Assembly: GCA_963854735.1 (NCBI GenBank)
Contig: OY978098.1
Span: 897,501 to 961,500 of the forward strand
Direction of reading: 5' to 3'
DNA: 64,000 nucleotides
DNA from: Marvania coccoides
Taxonomy: Eukaryota > Chlorophyta > Trebouxiophyceae > Chlorellales > Chlorellaceae
Below are positions 43,046 to 54,666 of this stretch, piece after piece. Within the stretch, counting starts at the first letter, position 1. Each line of letters begins with the position of its first letter. The position numbers and the translations under genes are program-made. The notes beneath the pieces are model-generated. The model ran no database searches, had not been told where the DNA came from, and saw only the letters and a list, made by a program, of their open reading frames with translations.

Positions 43046-46000
43046 TCAAGGCCGCTTGCCGCTCACCAGCCTGCCCTTTACCCGACTTTCCAGCGAAGCC
43101 AGCACCCCATCGCCAGCCCCGCTTTTTTTCACGCTTCTGAGCGCGCTGGTGAGCCGTTGCCGCGCATCATGCAGCGCATGCGATTTCTTTTTTATCTGCT
43201 TGCCGGCCACCAGATCGCAGGCCCATTCAGCGTAGCGTAAATCAGCTGCCCCTGCTCGAGGGGCCCCAGGCGCCAGTAGGACAGCCACCAGCGTGCGCAG
43301 CGCTGCCGTCACCTCTTGAGCAGCTTCTGCCGTTCCCCCATCGTTCTCTTCTGCGAAGATAATTTTATCAGAAGAACCACCCTCCAGCTCCAGGTCCTCG
43401 CCTGCACCAGAAACAACAGCCACCAGCCTTTTCGCAGGCTCAATGCGCGCCAGCGCAGCGGCGTCCTCTTCAAAATGACAGCTCCTGCTGCCCCTCCTTC
43501 CCAGCGACACTGCAGTGACCAGCGCGCGCACCACGCCCGCTTTTAACCCCCTTAAAGCGACTACGTGGCGCTCTGACCACGGCATGGGCACGCCCAGCGT
43601 GTCCAGCGCGCACAGAGCGCACACCAGAGCCTGCCTCAAGGCATCTTCTCCCAGCTCCGCCACCAACAGCGCCCCCGCTGAGCACCGCTCCCATCTGGCG
43701 CGCCTCCAGCGCGGCAGCGCGATGGTAATAGCCTTGCTGGCTTCTGGGCTCTGGTTTCCGGCGACGAGGGCGTCTGCCAGGGTTACGGCGTACTGCAAAA
43801 GGCCGACCTGCTCGTTGAAGGCCCATGATGAAAAAGCCGCCGCTGCTGCGCGCTCCCACCACGTGATCGCCTTCAGCGTCCACCGCCACTGTATTAAGAC
43901 AAGCTCAGAAACAAAATCAGATGAAATAAATGGATGGGGGGAAACACAAAATATTTCGCATTCTCTAAAACGTATATCTTGATCATCTTACCTCTGCGGT
44001 CTCCTGCTGGTGGCTGGCCTGGGTGAAGTGGTAGGCCACGATGGCGGCAGGGATGCACCGAGCGCCGCTGCCACCCCCCACTTGCTGCTGCTTGTTCTGC
44101 CGAGTTGAGCACCGCCACACCATCGCTTCTGCCAGCAGCGCATGCCACTCCCTGCGCCGCGTCACCGGGATCATATCGTACACAATGTCCCTGGCCAACA
44201 CGTCAGCAAAGCAGTACACCCCTGGGGAGGCCTCCTTTCCACCTGAGGAAGACGAAAGCACCGGCGACAAAAACCCGGCAGCTCGCAGGGCGTCCAGGTG
44301 GGCGTCGATGCGGCGGGAGGAGGGCGACCGAGGGTGGGCTTCCCGTAGCAGGTCTGCGTACACGATGACCCCCATCACGGAGGCCACCTTGAGGGTGAGT
44401 TGTTCGTCGGGGAGCAGGCGGTCCATTCTGGCTGGCACTATCGAGTGCACGTTGACCGTGGCGCGCACAAACTCCATGCCCATGCGCACCAGCTCCATTG
44501 CGCGCCCCGCCGCGGGGGCGCCCTCCGCCTGCTGCGCCCTCAGCTTCAGAAACAATGCCATTTGGTGGAGATAAGCCGGCAGCCCCGCAGACTTCTCCCA
44601 GAACAGCGCAGCGGCGGCGGGAGGCATTGCAGCGCCGCCCAGCGCCTCGGACACAAACTGCCGCGTCTCGTCGAGGGAAAAGGGGCGCAGCGCGAGGCGT
44701 TCCACGCTTTTTTTGTCGTGCCGCAGCGCATCCTCGTAATATCCTGATAAAATGGTCCACATGGAGCGGCGAGGGACCTGCGTGATGCCTGGGGAATGTC
44801 GCTCGGGGGATGTCAGAAGCGCGGTGTCTGCCGCTCCACCCCCGGGCTCCGCTACCGGCTGCAGCTGCGCGAATGGGCGCAGTGTGCACACCAGCAGCGC
44901 CTCTTTTGGCAGCTCTTCCAGCACCGCCAGGGCCAGCCGCCAAGAGGGGGTGTCGAAGAGGTGCACGTCGTCCAGCACAATCAGCAGGGGGGCGTGGCAG
45001 GCCACGAACTCACGCAGCAGCGCCACAAGGAGTCCCCGCACTTTAGTCGCCCGCAGAGCCACGCTCATCTCTGCTGGGGGGAGGGCGACCTGCTGACGCC
45101 TTTCAGTCAGCGAGGGGGTGGGTGACGCGGGGGAGGAGGGGCGCCCAGGGTCGAGGTTGCGTGCTGACATGGCTCGCTGTATCGCAGCTGGCGACGGCAG
45201 GAGGAAGCTGTCGGAATCGAGGCCAGTGCTGGACGAGGAAGCGCTGCGACGGGAGGTATCGACAAAGTTCACGGTGTGGCTGCGAGGGATGGCGCCTTCC
45301 CCCGCCCTGCTGCGCCCGGAGTGGGTGCTGCTGCCGCTGCTGCCAGGGCGAGCCATTGCTGGCACGGGGAGCTCATTCTCACGTAATCCCAGCGCAGAAG
45401 CCAGCACAGAGCGCCACTGTGCGTATTCGGGCACCCGACCCCGAAGGCGCAGCGCGAGTTCGGAGGGCGGAAAAGCGGCGCCGTTGGGCGGCCGCAGCAG
45501 CCCCGCCCGGGCGCGATTTGCGGCGCTGCGCTCCTCGTCAATGATAAATGCTTGCCGAAACACCTTTCGCCAGGGGTAGAGGGGCTCAGACTGCCTCATG
45601 GCGCGGCCCACGCCCACCACAACGGCACACCGCTGCCGCAGCGGCGCCAGCCCCTGCCCCCACGCGATCTCCTCCACCAGCCGCGTCTTCCCAATGCCAG
45701 CGTCGCCTTCAATGAACAGCGCCCCACCCCCGCGGCCGTCCACCAGCGCCGCCAGCCGCGCCCCTGCCATCACCATCTCGCCATCCCGGCCAACCAACGG
45801 CAGTAAAGGCGGGGCACTGCTGCCGTCTGCTTCGCCGTCTGCTGCCACTGGCGTGGGTGGAGATTCCACCACATCCATTGCCTCATCACTCCCCCCTCCT
45901 TCCTGCTCCTCCTGAGTCGACTGCTGCAGTTCCTCCGCCAGCTGGGCCCTGGCGTCCGCTTCCTGCAGCTGCTCATGCTCCCGCTGCACCGCCAGCAGGC

Positions 46001-49000
46001 GAGGCATCACGGGGGACGTTTCAGGCAGGCCAGGGGTAGCCCAAGCTTCCAGCGGAGTCGCGCGAAACGCCCTCAGCAGCCCCGCCCGTCCCTTCACCGC
46101 CATTGGCCGCAAAGCATGGTACTCAGCGCGTCCCGCGGCCATCCACCGCGTGGACTCGTCGCACAGCACCCCGCCTTCAGTCCCTTCGCGAGCCGCGTTC
46201 ACCATGAGCCTGGCAGCCAGGTTTATCGCATCGCCAAACACTGTGTACTCCGCCCGCCGCTGAGACCCCACCACGCCGCAGAACAGGTTTCCAGTCGTTA
46301 CTCCAGCCACAGCGGCCTGGCCCTGGCGCTGCAGCGCGTCCACGACCGCCAGAGCGGCGTGCATCCCGCGGGAGGGGGAGTCCTCGTGGGCCCGCCCAGG
46401 AAGGCCGAAAGCACACAGCGCCAGATAGCCCTTCTCATCGCAGCGCAGCTGGAGGAAGAACCCGCCGTCCTGGTGCATGCGCCCCTGCGCGGTCTGCGTC
46501 ACCGCCTGCACAGCGTCCAGGCCACCGCCCGAGGCTGCTAGCGAGGGAAATCCGAAGAAGACGATGGTGCACACTCGCACCTCGTTGACGGAGTCGATGT
46601 GGCCAGCCTCGGCACGGAAGCGCACGTTAAAGGGCACGTGGGAGCGCAGAATCTGCAATTAAAAAAAGCAGGAAAATGAGAAGGAAGAAATGTTGCGGAA
46701 AAAAAAAACAGTTTTCTCATTAAAAATAAATGCTTACCTGGTAGGCGTCTACTCGCTCCCTGGGGCTCAGTACCGCTAGACGCTCGCATTCCGCGTCCAT
46801 CTGCTTGTTCGCCGCAGGCGCTGCAGCCAAATCGAGTGCCTTCGCTGCTGCCAAAACTCTTGCAGCGCCGGCGCCGTCTGGCAGCCGCTCCAGCTGCACT
46901 CCCTCTTCTCCCTGTGCCAATTGCGCTGCTTCAGCCGACATCATGACCTCCCCTGGCACCGCGTGCTCCTCTGTGGCCGCCAACTGCGCGATGGGGCCTC
47001 TCGGTTTGCCCGCTTCTGGCGCTGCGCAATCAGCCACGAAAAACTCCCAACGGGCGGCGTCCAAGGAGCCGTCCGCCGTGGGCTCCATCACTCCGCCCAC
47101 GCGGTATGCGCACAGGTCCCCTGCAGCCACTGTGACCTTCAAAGACAGCAGGTCTTGGTTGAGGTTCCCGCTGCCGTCTCTTGCTATGCTGCTCAGCGGC
47201 GCAGGAGGAGCGTCGCGGTCTGGATCATCGCGGTGGGGACTTGTGGGCGGGGAGTTGAGCGGGGAGCACGGCGCAGAAGCAGAATCAAACGTCGGCAGTG
47301 CTCGCACCGCCAGGAAGCTGCCGTGGCCGCCGCCGCCAGCTGCCAAGCTGGTGGCTGAGCTGCCGCGCCGCGCCTCGCTCACCGAGCCACCCGACCCCGC
47401 AGAGGTGGAGCTCCCCCCGCGCGTAAACGCGCCGTTCAGCAGCTTCCGCACCGTCCAGCCCCGGCCTTGATTCGCCTTAATATTTTTCGAAGTGTTGGGC
47501 GTCGCTGCTTCGCCTTCTTCCGCAGTAGCAGCCTCAGGGACGAGGTTCTGGAAGCCGGGAAACCCAGAGAACCCAGAAAACGACAGTTGACCTGCGCCAG
47601 AGGTCGCAGTGGAGCTGGCTGAGGGCATGCGCAGCCCCCCAGACGCTGCGCTGCTGAAAGAAAGTCCCCGCTGCGAAGCCGAGCCTCTGGCGAGCTGCGG
47701 TCCTCCTGGGAGGGTGGTGGCAAACGGTCCTGTGGGCGCCTCTGGCTGCTGCTCGTGTGGCAGCTCCGGCGGGCGCACCGCGCGTACGCCCCCAAGAGAA
47801 AACTCGGCGGCAAACGCGGCAAGGGTGCGCTCGTGGATGCTGCGCATGCGCAGAGAGTCCCGCCCAACGCCAGACCCGGTCTCCGACAACGTGCGTGCGC
47901 TGTGGGAGGGCCGCAACGGCTCCACCTGCGCCTCAGAGCTGGGTCCAGTGCGGGTCCGCCGCCTCAGCCGTGCCGCCGCTTGCGATGCTGAAACAAATCG
48001 ATTCAGCCGTCCAGGGGAGGGCGGCTCGCCCGTCCTCTCGGTAGGAGCACCTCCTCGTGCCTTTGTGGGCGTGGTAGGCGCTGAATACGACCGCGTTTCC
48101 CTCAGTTCACCGCCGTCATTGCTGCTCTCTGGTCGCCCGCCGCTGGGGGCTGCCTTTCGCCTCCAAGGAGTCATTGAAGGCGCCCTGGGGCCCCTTTTGA
48201 CACGCTGCCGAGAGGTGCTGGCATCTTTGGAGGCATCGTAGGCCAGAGCGTCGGCCTCCATCGAGGAAGCATGCTGCAAATTTGCCGCCGCTACTTTCAC
48301 AAACTGCCCGCCCTCTAGCGTCACTTGCTCCCGGGGCAGGGGCAGTGCCTCCCCATTAGGCTGCATGCTCATCACCCCGAACCGGTCCACCAGCTCTTTG
48401 GCGGCCGCCGCAGCGCGCAGCATCGCCCGCCGCAGCCCCCCGTCTTCACTGCCTTCCGCCTCCGCTGCCGTGGGCTCAAACACCACCAGCATCGCGTCCC
48501 CCGCAAACTTGCACACGTCCCCGCCGTGCAGCATCACCAGGTCTATGACCTGCGCGAAGTAAGAGTTCATGCAGCGGGTGAGGAGCTCAATGCCGCCAGA
48601 TCCAGTCAGCGACAGGGCCTCAGTCAGCGCAGTGAACCCCGAAACATCCGCCACAGCCACTGCCGCTCGAAAACACCGCGCTCTAGGTTTGGTTTCGGTG
48701 TCTAGCCGCCACCCGGACGCGTTTGCGGGCTGCGGTTGGGCGTCGCTTGTGTGTGTGGCAGTTTGAATGTAGTGGCGCTGCTCCGACGGGCGCAGGATGT
48801 CGTCGCGCAGCATGTTGGGCGCAAACGGAGCTAGGCTGGGCCACAGGTGCACCGCTGCCGCGGCTTTGTGCTCCATTGAGACCCAAGACGACGGCCCAGG
48901 CGAAAACAGTGAAGGCCCCAGCGGGGAAGCTTCTGGCGCCAGCGCTGCCGAAGCCGCAGGGGCGTCAACATCGATGCGCAGCAGCGACGGCCAGGGCTTG

Positions 49001-49796
49001 GGCGTGCCGGAGGCTGCCGCCGCTGCAGCAGAAGTTGGCAGCGGCAAGCCAGGCACAGCAGGCACAGCAGGCGGCGTTGAAAACGCCGCAGCCGTCGCCT
49101 CTTCGCCAGAAAGGGAGGCAGACAGCATGGAAGATACGTGCCGCAGGTTGAGCTTGGAGACCAGCGCTTCTAAGGAGCCGCCTGAGGGCTCTGTGGAGGA
49201 CAAATGCTGCGGGAGTAGCGATGAGGCTTCGCAGAGCGAGTGCAGGCGATTTGGAGAGGCAAAGGCAGCCGCCTCGAACGCCACCTCTCGCAGGTCCAAG
49301 CCTTTTGGCGTTTGCAGCACGGCCAGGCCCCCTCCACCTTGAAATCCTGAAAAAATATCGTAATTTTAAATGAGTTCACGGCCGCCCAAAGCGAAGGAAA
49401 ACAAATAAATAAAAATAGTAACGAGCCTTCAGCCAACGTACCCTCTGACTGGAAACCTGCAGAGCTGCCTTCGTTGTCATCCAGCCCCCAGAAATTGGAG
49501 CTCAAGTCAACGCCAGGCAGCAGTGTGCGGGCTTCCCTGGCGCCATCTGCGCGTTGCTTGCCGCTCATTGCCAGCTCCAACGGCAGGGAGATGCGCAGCT
49601 CCAAGGGCGAGAAGGGCTTGGCTCCAGTCGAAGAGGAGGGCGGTGGAGACGGCGGAGCGGGACGGGCGCCGTCATAAGCTTCTCGGGCCGTGGACGCTGC
49701 CGTCGCAAAGGGGCTCGCGGGAGGCATCTTTACGGCTGGACTTGCCACCGTCAGGCTCTTGGCCTGCCCAGGAGGCGTCTTGTCTTCACGCTCCAT
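43046..49796 (-). CDS. soluble-type (ADCY10-like) adenylyl cyclase, two cyclase domains plus NTPase
   Basis: Four exons on the minus strand: 49442-49796, 46738-49346, 43992-46652 and 43046-43888, giving 2155 residues. Residues to about 335 are low complexity. The first class III cyclase domain begins near 340 (VAVADVSGFTALTEAL, with the first metal Asp) and continues CKFAGDAMLVVFEP (second metal Asp). It is interrupted by roughly 390 Ser/Arg/Gly-rich residues, then resumes (SLKVTVAAGDLCAYRVGG, WEFFVADC, HAVPGEVMMSAEAA). The second cyclase domain starts near 1010 (NEVRVCTIVFFGF, RAEYTVFGDAINLAARLM). A P-loop NTPase follows (LPLVGRDGEM, GDAGIGKTRLVEE, LLIVLDDVHLFD), then a long helical region. 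This order is that of human bicarbonate-responsive sAC. It would make cAMP from ATP in the cytosol; bicarbonate control is inferred only. Confidence 0.9.
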
Positions 49797-50134
49797 TCTG
49801 ATCAATACAGAAATGTCAGTGTTCGCGAGGATAGCGGCAGAGAAGAGACATGAAGGCCCATTTCATCCATATAGCAAGACATTTGACGTGTGCGACAGCG
49901 AAAATGCGTTCATGTGTCGTGCATTTGAAAATTCAGGCTCGTATGACGAGCATTCTGCCCCTTTTAATATATAAAAAACATTATAAATTTATTATCCAAA
50001 TGAAGTATTAAGCCTCAAGAGGCAAAAAATAGTCGGTCTTGGAGACTGAAAAAAAAACTTTCAAAACCACAATTCAATAATTGAATGATCTAAGGATCTC
50101 CGCTGATTTTAAATTTATAAAATTATTTTCAGCC
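49797..50134. promoter_or_regulatory. divergent intergenic region adenylyl cyclase / COX11
   Basis: 338 AT-rich bases between divergent starts. TTTTAATATATAAAAAAC near 49965 is TATA-like on the plus strand. No gene was seen. Confidence 0.4.
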
Positions 50135-51098
50135 ATGTCGTTCGCCCGGGGCGCCTCGAGGTGCTTGAGAACGACTCTGAAGCGATCACTGCATGACTCA
50201 AGCGCTGCGTCTGTGGCCGCTGGCCTCGCACCCTCGCCCCTCGCCACCGCATGTGAAGCTGGAGCCCGGTGTTCACCGTCTCAGTTCGTCAGCCTCCGCG
50301 GTTTTGCGTCTCAACCTCGCCAATGGTGGATTTCACCAGAGAAACAGAAGCGCCTGAACGACCAGGCCATGTACTTTGTACGTCAATTCAAGGTTTATAA
50401 CAAACCCCAACTTCTCCTCAGCCCATCGCCTTCATCAACTCACCCACATATTCATAATTGTTTTTCTTCAGGTTGCTGCCGCCGTTGGCATGGTGGGGCT
50501 GACCTACGCCTCTGTCCCGCTCTACCGCATGTTCTGCCAAGCCACTGGGTACGGCGGCACCGTTCAGGAGGGCCGCAGCGTGGAGGAGAAGCTGCGGCGT
50601 CGCGAGGAGGAGCGCGACGAGGCGCTGGAGGCCGCCGCCGCTGCCTGCGAGCTCACCGTGCACTTTAACGCCGATGTGGCGGACGGCCTGCCTTGGAGGT
50701 TCCTCCCCACGCAGCGCTCTGTCAAAATCCACCCTGGGCAGAGCACTTTGGCCTTTTACACCGCCCACAATCACAGCGACCATGCCATCACCGGAGTTTC
50801 TACCTACAACGTGGCCCCCCAGCAGGTGGGGCAGTACTTTAACAAGGTGCAGTGCTTCTGCTTCGAGGAGCAGCGGCTGCGGGGGGGTGAGAGGGTTGAT
50901 ATGCCGGTATTTTTCTATATCGACCCTGAGTTTGCCACCGACCCCAAAATGAAGGGCATAGGCAACATCACGCTGAGCTACACCTTCTTCAAGGTGTCGG
51001 AGGATGAGGGGGATGAAGAAGAGGTGGCGGTGATGACCCCGCCACAGGCGGCAGCAATAACGGCAGGGAATAAGAGGCAGGCGGTGAAAGAGCAATGA
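50135..51098 (+). CDS. COX11: cytochrome c oxidase copper chaperone COX11
   Basis: Two exons, 50135-50377 and 50472-51098, give 289 residues. The N-terminus is a mitochondrial presequence (MSFARGASRCLRTTLKRSLH). The intron joins AMYF to VAAAVGMVGLTYASVPLYRMFCQ, which is the single membrane segment followed by the family motif ending in ATGYGGT. The copper-binding CFCF is present in KVQCFCFEEQRLRGGE, followed by DMPVFFYIDPEF. COX11 inserts copper into the CuB site of COX1 in the inner membrane. A 25-residue charged loop (RREEERDEALEAAAAA) between the membrane segment and the copper domain and an acidic tail make it slightly longer than usual. The upstream open frame has no ATG, so this start is the best one. 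Confidence 0.95.
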
Positions 51099-51403
51099 AA
51101 CGCATTCTTTTTTTATTATTTTCATTTTTTTTATTTTTCATTTCTATTATTCAATCTATTTGGTTTTTACTTGTTGGTGTGTGAAATGGGGTACAATAAA
51201 ATGCAAAAATAAAAAATTAGACGTATCAGCCGCAAAAAAAATTAAAGAAAAACTAAGAACTCAGACCATTAAAAAAAACCAAATTTCTTCATTAAAATCA
51301 TCAAAGCACAAAACGGAAAAAGCCAAAAAAAAAATAATCAAATCATGGTATTACTGTTGTCTTGCGTGCTCTCACAAGTGTTTTTTTTATGGGTTCTCAC
51401 GTT
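51099..51403. other. convergent AT-rich intergenic region
   Basis: 305 bases, very A/T-rich, between COX11 and the PSB33-like gene. It is A-rich around 51200-51350 and shows no coding signal. Confidence 0.4.
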
Positions 51404-52339
51404 TTACTGAGTAATGTACTTAACCAGTGCAATGGAAACGAGACCCACAGCGCTCACAGCCAGCACAGCCACCACCGTGGTGGCCACCTGCGCAATGCCG
51501 CCGCTGCTGCTCTCCTCCGCCTCCGCTCCCTCAACGTACACCTTGGGCTCCAGGCCGTACACGTTGTTGTTCTCCAGGGAGGTATCAGAACCGCCCTTGG
51601 TGGAGTTGTTGGTGCTGCGGGTGGTGGAGCCGGAGATGTCGACAGAAATAGCATCCTGGCTGAGCTTGACGGGGTAGATCTCGAGGTTGCGGCAGGTGGA
51701 CTGCGGGGTCAGCATTTTGAGGACGGCGTTGTTGGGGTACCAGCTCAGAATGGAGCCGTCCCTGAGGGAAAACAAGCTGCCAGTGGAGGGGCACTCGATG
51801 GCGTAGTCCTGGGTGAACTTGGCGCGGATGAAGCCCTCGGAGTAGGCACCTTCAGCAGGAGATCGGGCCTCGATGGCGTAGATCATGTTGCGGTACCAGA
51901 AGATAAGCACGCCCTTACCCTCCACGCGCACCTCCTTGCGGGTGCCTGGACAGAGAAAGAAGAGGAGAGGGTGTGAGCGGCGGTGGCTAGAAAAGGGGGC
52001 TGTTTTATTTGTCACGCACCTTTAGGCAGGTCCTCAGGGCGCATGACGGGAATGAAGGCGCCCTCAGTCTTGGCCTCGCTGGTGGCGGTCATGGCGGTGG
52101 CTGTGGGGGTGCAGGGGAGAGTAAATTATTGTGTGGCACACATTGAAGATTGAAAATTTCGCGAGGAGGAGGAACTCACCACGCACGGCCTTCACAGCCA
52201 GAAGACGCTTTGACATGAAGGTCTTCGCGACAAAGCAGGGCATTTGGGTAGCGATCTGCGGGGCGTGAACGCTGCGAGAATTCCTGTTCATCGCCACAGG
52301 GGCCATGGCCATAGGCACTGAGGACATGGTGACCTGCAT
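51404..52339 (-). CDS. PSB33: thylakoid PSB33/TEF5-type protein
   Basis: Three exons on the minus strand: 52180-52339, 52020-52100 and 51404-51945, giving 260 residues. The N-terminus is a plausible chloroplast transit peptide rich in Met, Ala and Arg. The mature part reads PEDLPKG-TRKEVRVEG across the second intron, then VLIFWYRNMIYAIEARSPAE, IECPSTGSLFSLRDG and SWYPNNAVLKMLTP, as in plant PSB33 and Chlamydomonas TEF5. A single C-terminal membrane segment (VAVLAVSAVGLVSIALV) anchors it in the thylakoid. The fold is Rieske-like, but the Cys-x-His iron-sulfur ligands are missing, as in other PSB33 proteins, so it should not carry a cluster. PSB33 helps keep photosystem II and its antenna stable in changing light. 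It is direct evidence for a photosynthetic green-lineage host. Confidence 0.9.
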
Positions 52340-52915
52340 GATGCCTGGATTGTGAAGAGCAATATTTTTGTGGTGAAATGTCTGAAAAATATTAAATGTA
52401 GAGTTTTTTCTCCGAGTTTTCTTTAATTTTTTTTAATTTTTTTTGCAGCCATCAAATATTCTATATGTAACTAAATTTTTTTCGCCGCGTACGCTTGCCA
52501 AGCCTTTTAGAAATGTCCCACCCTCCTCCTGCACCGTCCCCACTGATTCTTTTCATATCCTTGAAAAACGATACAAGAACCAGGCATTTTTGCTGGCTAT
52601 TACCAGTCAAATGATGTATTTGCGTATCAGAAAGGTGCGAGTCGTACACTTTCGATATGGGTGTGAATGATGACGCAGCCGACATCTGTCAACGACATCT
52701 GTAGGGAGGCAGATTGAGGCACACACGTGGGCCACTTCTCTCTGACCTGTAGTTCATTGAACTGAAGGTATTTTCACCTCTTCCTTGGGCACACCAGTCG
52801 CTGACTCAGGCGGAAATTCAACTGCTCTTGAGCTGCCATAACGTGCGCAGCATGCTCTCTCAAAACGCCGTTTCTCTCCCTGGATATTGAGTATTTTTAA
52901 TTATCATCTATAATC
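52340..52915. other. divergent intergenic region
   Basis: 576 bases between the divergent PSB33 and coiled-coil genes, presumably both promoters. It is AT-rich at 52370-52480 and mixed beyond. Short open frames on both strands lack ATG starts or family features and are not called. Confidence 0.4.
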
Positions 52916-53777
52916 ATGAAACTGTACTGTCTCTTCCGGGCGTTGGAGGAGCTCAATGGCGGAGACGGAGTGTGGATGAAACGAGCTGAATTAATTAACA
53001 ACGACCCAAAGGTCCTGGATGACGACTTTGTGCTCTGGTCGCAAGTTAAAAATGTGTTGAGCAGCGTGAATGAAGTTCTGAGTTTGAGGAGCGACGAGAT
53101 TGAGCGGCTTGAAAAGTGAGTAGAGACTTTTGGTTTCGTGACAGTATGCTGTACTCAATGCTTAGCCCGGCGCTAGCTCTTTATTTGGAACGCGGACTAT
53201 TTATTACATTTATCCCGCCAAACGCCTCCCCCGTTCCTGAGCATGACAACGTTCACTTTTTCAAACTGACCAGCAGACAGTCACAGCCACCTTTCTTCCG
53301 AAATGCAGAGAGTTGGAGGAAGCACGCAGCGCGGAGACGCAGAGCCGGGCGGAGGCCGACGACGAGAACGCCTTCCTGGAGGACCAAATGCAAAAACTGT
53401 TTAGCGAGCGAAACTTGCTACAGCAGCGCGTGCAGGAGCTGCAGCGCGACAACCAGTACCTGGAGGACACCATCACGCTGATGCGGGCGCAGCTGGCGGA
53501 CGGCGGGGATGGTGCAGCAGCACCAGCTGTGGCGTCGCCGATGCATCTGCCGATGCTTCCTCCTGCGAGTCCTGGAGAGGGCGCCGTGCTGCGAAAAGCA
53601 CTGGCGGTGGAGAAAGCGCGGGGCCTGGCGCTGGAGGAGGAGGTCGCGCGCCTGAAGCAGTGCAATGCGGGCCCCAAAAAGCAGCTGGAGATGGCGTTCG
53701 CAGCGCCAGGCTCACCGCGCATTAGGGCCGTGCAAACTGCCCAGACCCCTAAAATGAACAGCGGGCAAGAGATTTAA
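52916..53777 (+). CDS. coiled-coil protein, hypothetical
   Basis: Two exons, 52916-53115 and 53309-53777, give 222 residues. The first exon encodes MKLYCLFRALEELNGGDGVW and a helical region. The intron joins RLEK to ELEEARSAE in phase. A strong coiled coil follows (DENAFLEDQMQKLFSERN, LLQQRVQELQRDNQYLED), then a Pro/Ala linker, a second short coiled coil (KARGLALEEEVARLK) and a Thr/Pro-rich end with SPR and TPK sites that could be phosphorylated. It has no signal or membrane segment. It could be a centrosomal, kinetochore or ciliary component, but nothing specific was recognised. Confidence 0.7.
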
Positions 53778-53892
53778 AAAAAAAAATCATAAGCTCCTTA
53801 TACTTTATTTATAGCTTGGTTACATGACGAAACGAAATAATTATATTTTGATACAAACATAAAACAAATCTAGTTGTACTGCTTATTTTTAC

Positions 53893-54666
53893 TTATTTCA
53901 ATCTGTCAGCAACAAGTGAGCGAAGCAGAGACCTATCCCCTGTGTAATGATATAGAATCTGCTCTTCGCAGTACCGGTGTGGGTGCCTTTCAGGCGAGGC
54001 TGCGTCCCGCACTGCCAGCCATTGCTGCCACCCCGCGCGCACATCCGCCATCTCAGGCAAGCGCTCAATCTTGCCTAGAGCGATCGCTGCTGCTGCCTTC
54101 ACATTGGCCACCGTTTCTGGGGTCATTGGACAAGCCAGCGGGGCAGGTTGTGGCTGCGAGAAAGTTGCTTCGTCAAAAACTATGGCGCATCGCAGCGAGA
54201 ACCAGGGGCCAAATGAAGGGTGCATAGAAAGGTGGGACTCGTGGTCCAAGTACGCCAAGCCAGCGCACTCTGCCATTCGCTGCATGGCTACGAAAGCTGG
54301 GCCCTGTTCAAGCTCGGATAATCGATGCGACCAAAATAGCCGAAATTTTGAGGTTGTATAGGCCGCTGCAATGGCGAAGTCGACGCTGCGCTCGACGTAC
54401 ACCTCCAGGGGGTGTGGGTTGTTCAGCAAGGCGGCATCTGCGGCACACGCTGCCAGAAAAGGCCGCCAAATGGCTGCTGAGTTGCCGATGATCAGTGTCA
54501 GCGCGTCATCACCTGCAGGGGGTGCCTCTGGGATGCGGGAGCCTGCAGCGTGCTCAGGCAGGCCCTGGTTGTACCAGTTGAGGGCCAGCGGTTGAACGAT
54601 GTCGATTCCGTCTTTCGATAGGTGTGCTTGGAGTGTTTGCACGCAGGGGAGAGGGACAGTAGACAT
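53893..54666 (-). CDS. MMACHC: MMACHC/CblC-type cobalamin-processing protein
   Basis: Single exon, 257 residues, close to the family length. The pattern fits MMACHC: an N-terminal part with DIVQPLALNWYNQGLP, then LIIGNSAAIWRPFLAAC, the NP/HPLEVYVE motif, MQRMAECAGLAYLDHESHL, and MHPSFGPWFSLRCAIVFDE, the most conserved stretch. In animals, MMACHC removes the upper axial ligand of incoming cobalamins using glutathione or flavin and hands the product to downstream steps for methionine synthase and methylmalonyl-CoA mutase. The C-terminal CNPC-type cluster of the bacterial and animal forms is not visible. It implies that the alga takes up and remodels vitamin B12. Base use is like its neighbours, so recent transfer is not suggested. 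Confidence 0.8.
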   Translation of the reverse strand: MSTVPLPCVQTLQAHLSKDGIDIVQPLALNWYNQGLPEHAAGSRIPEAPPAGDDALTLIIGNSAAIWRPFLAACAADAALLNNPHPLEVYVERSVDFAIAAAYTTSKFRLFWSHRLSELEQGPAFVAMQRMAECAGLAYLDHESHLSMHPSFGPWFSLRCAIVFDEATFSQPQPAPLACPMTPETVANVKAAAAIALGKIERLPEMADVRAGWQQWLAVRDAASPERHPHRYCEEQILYHYTGDRSLLRSLVADRLK

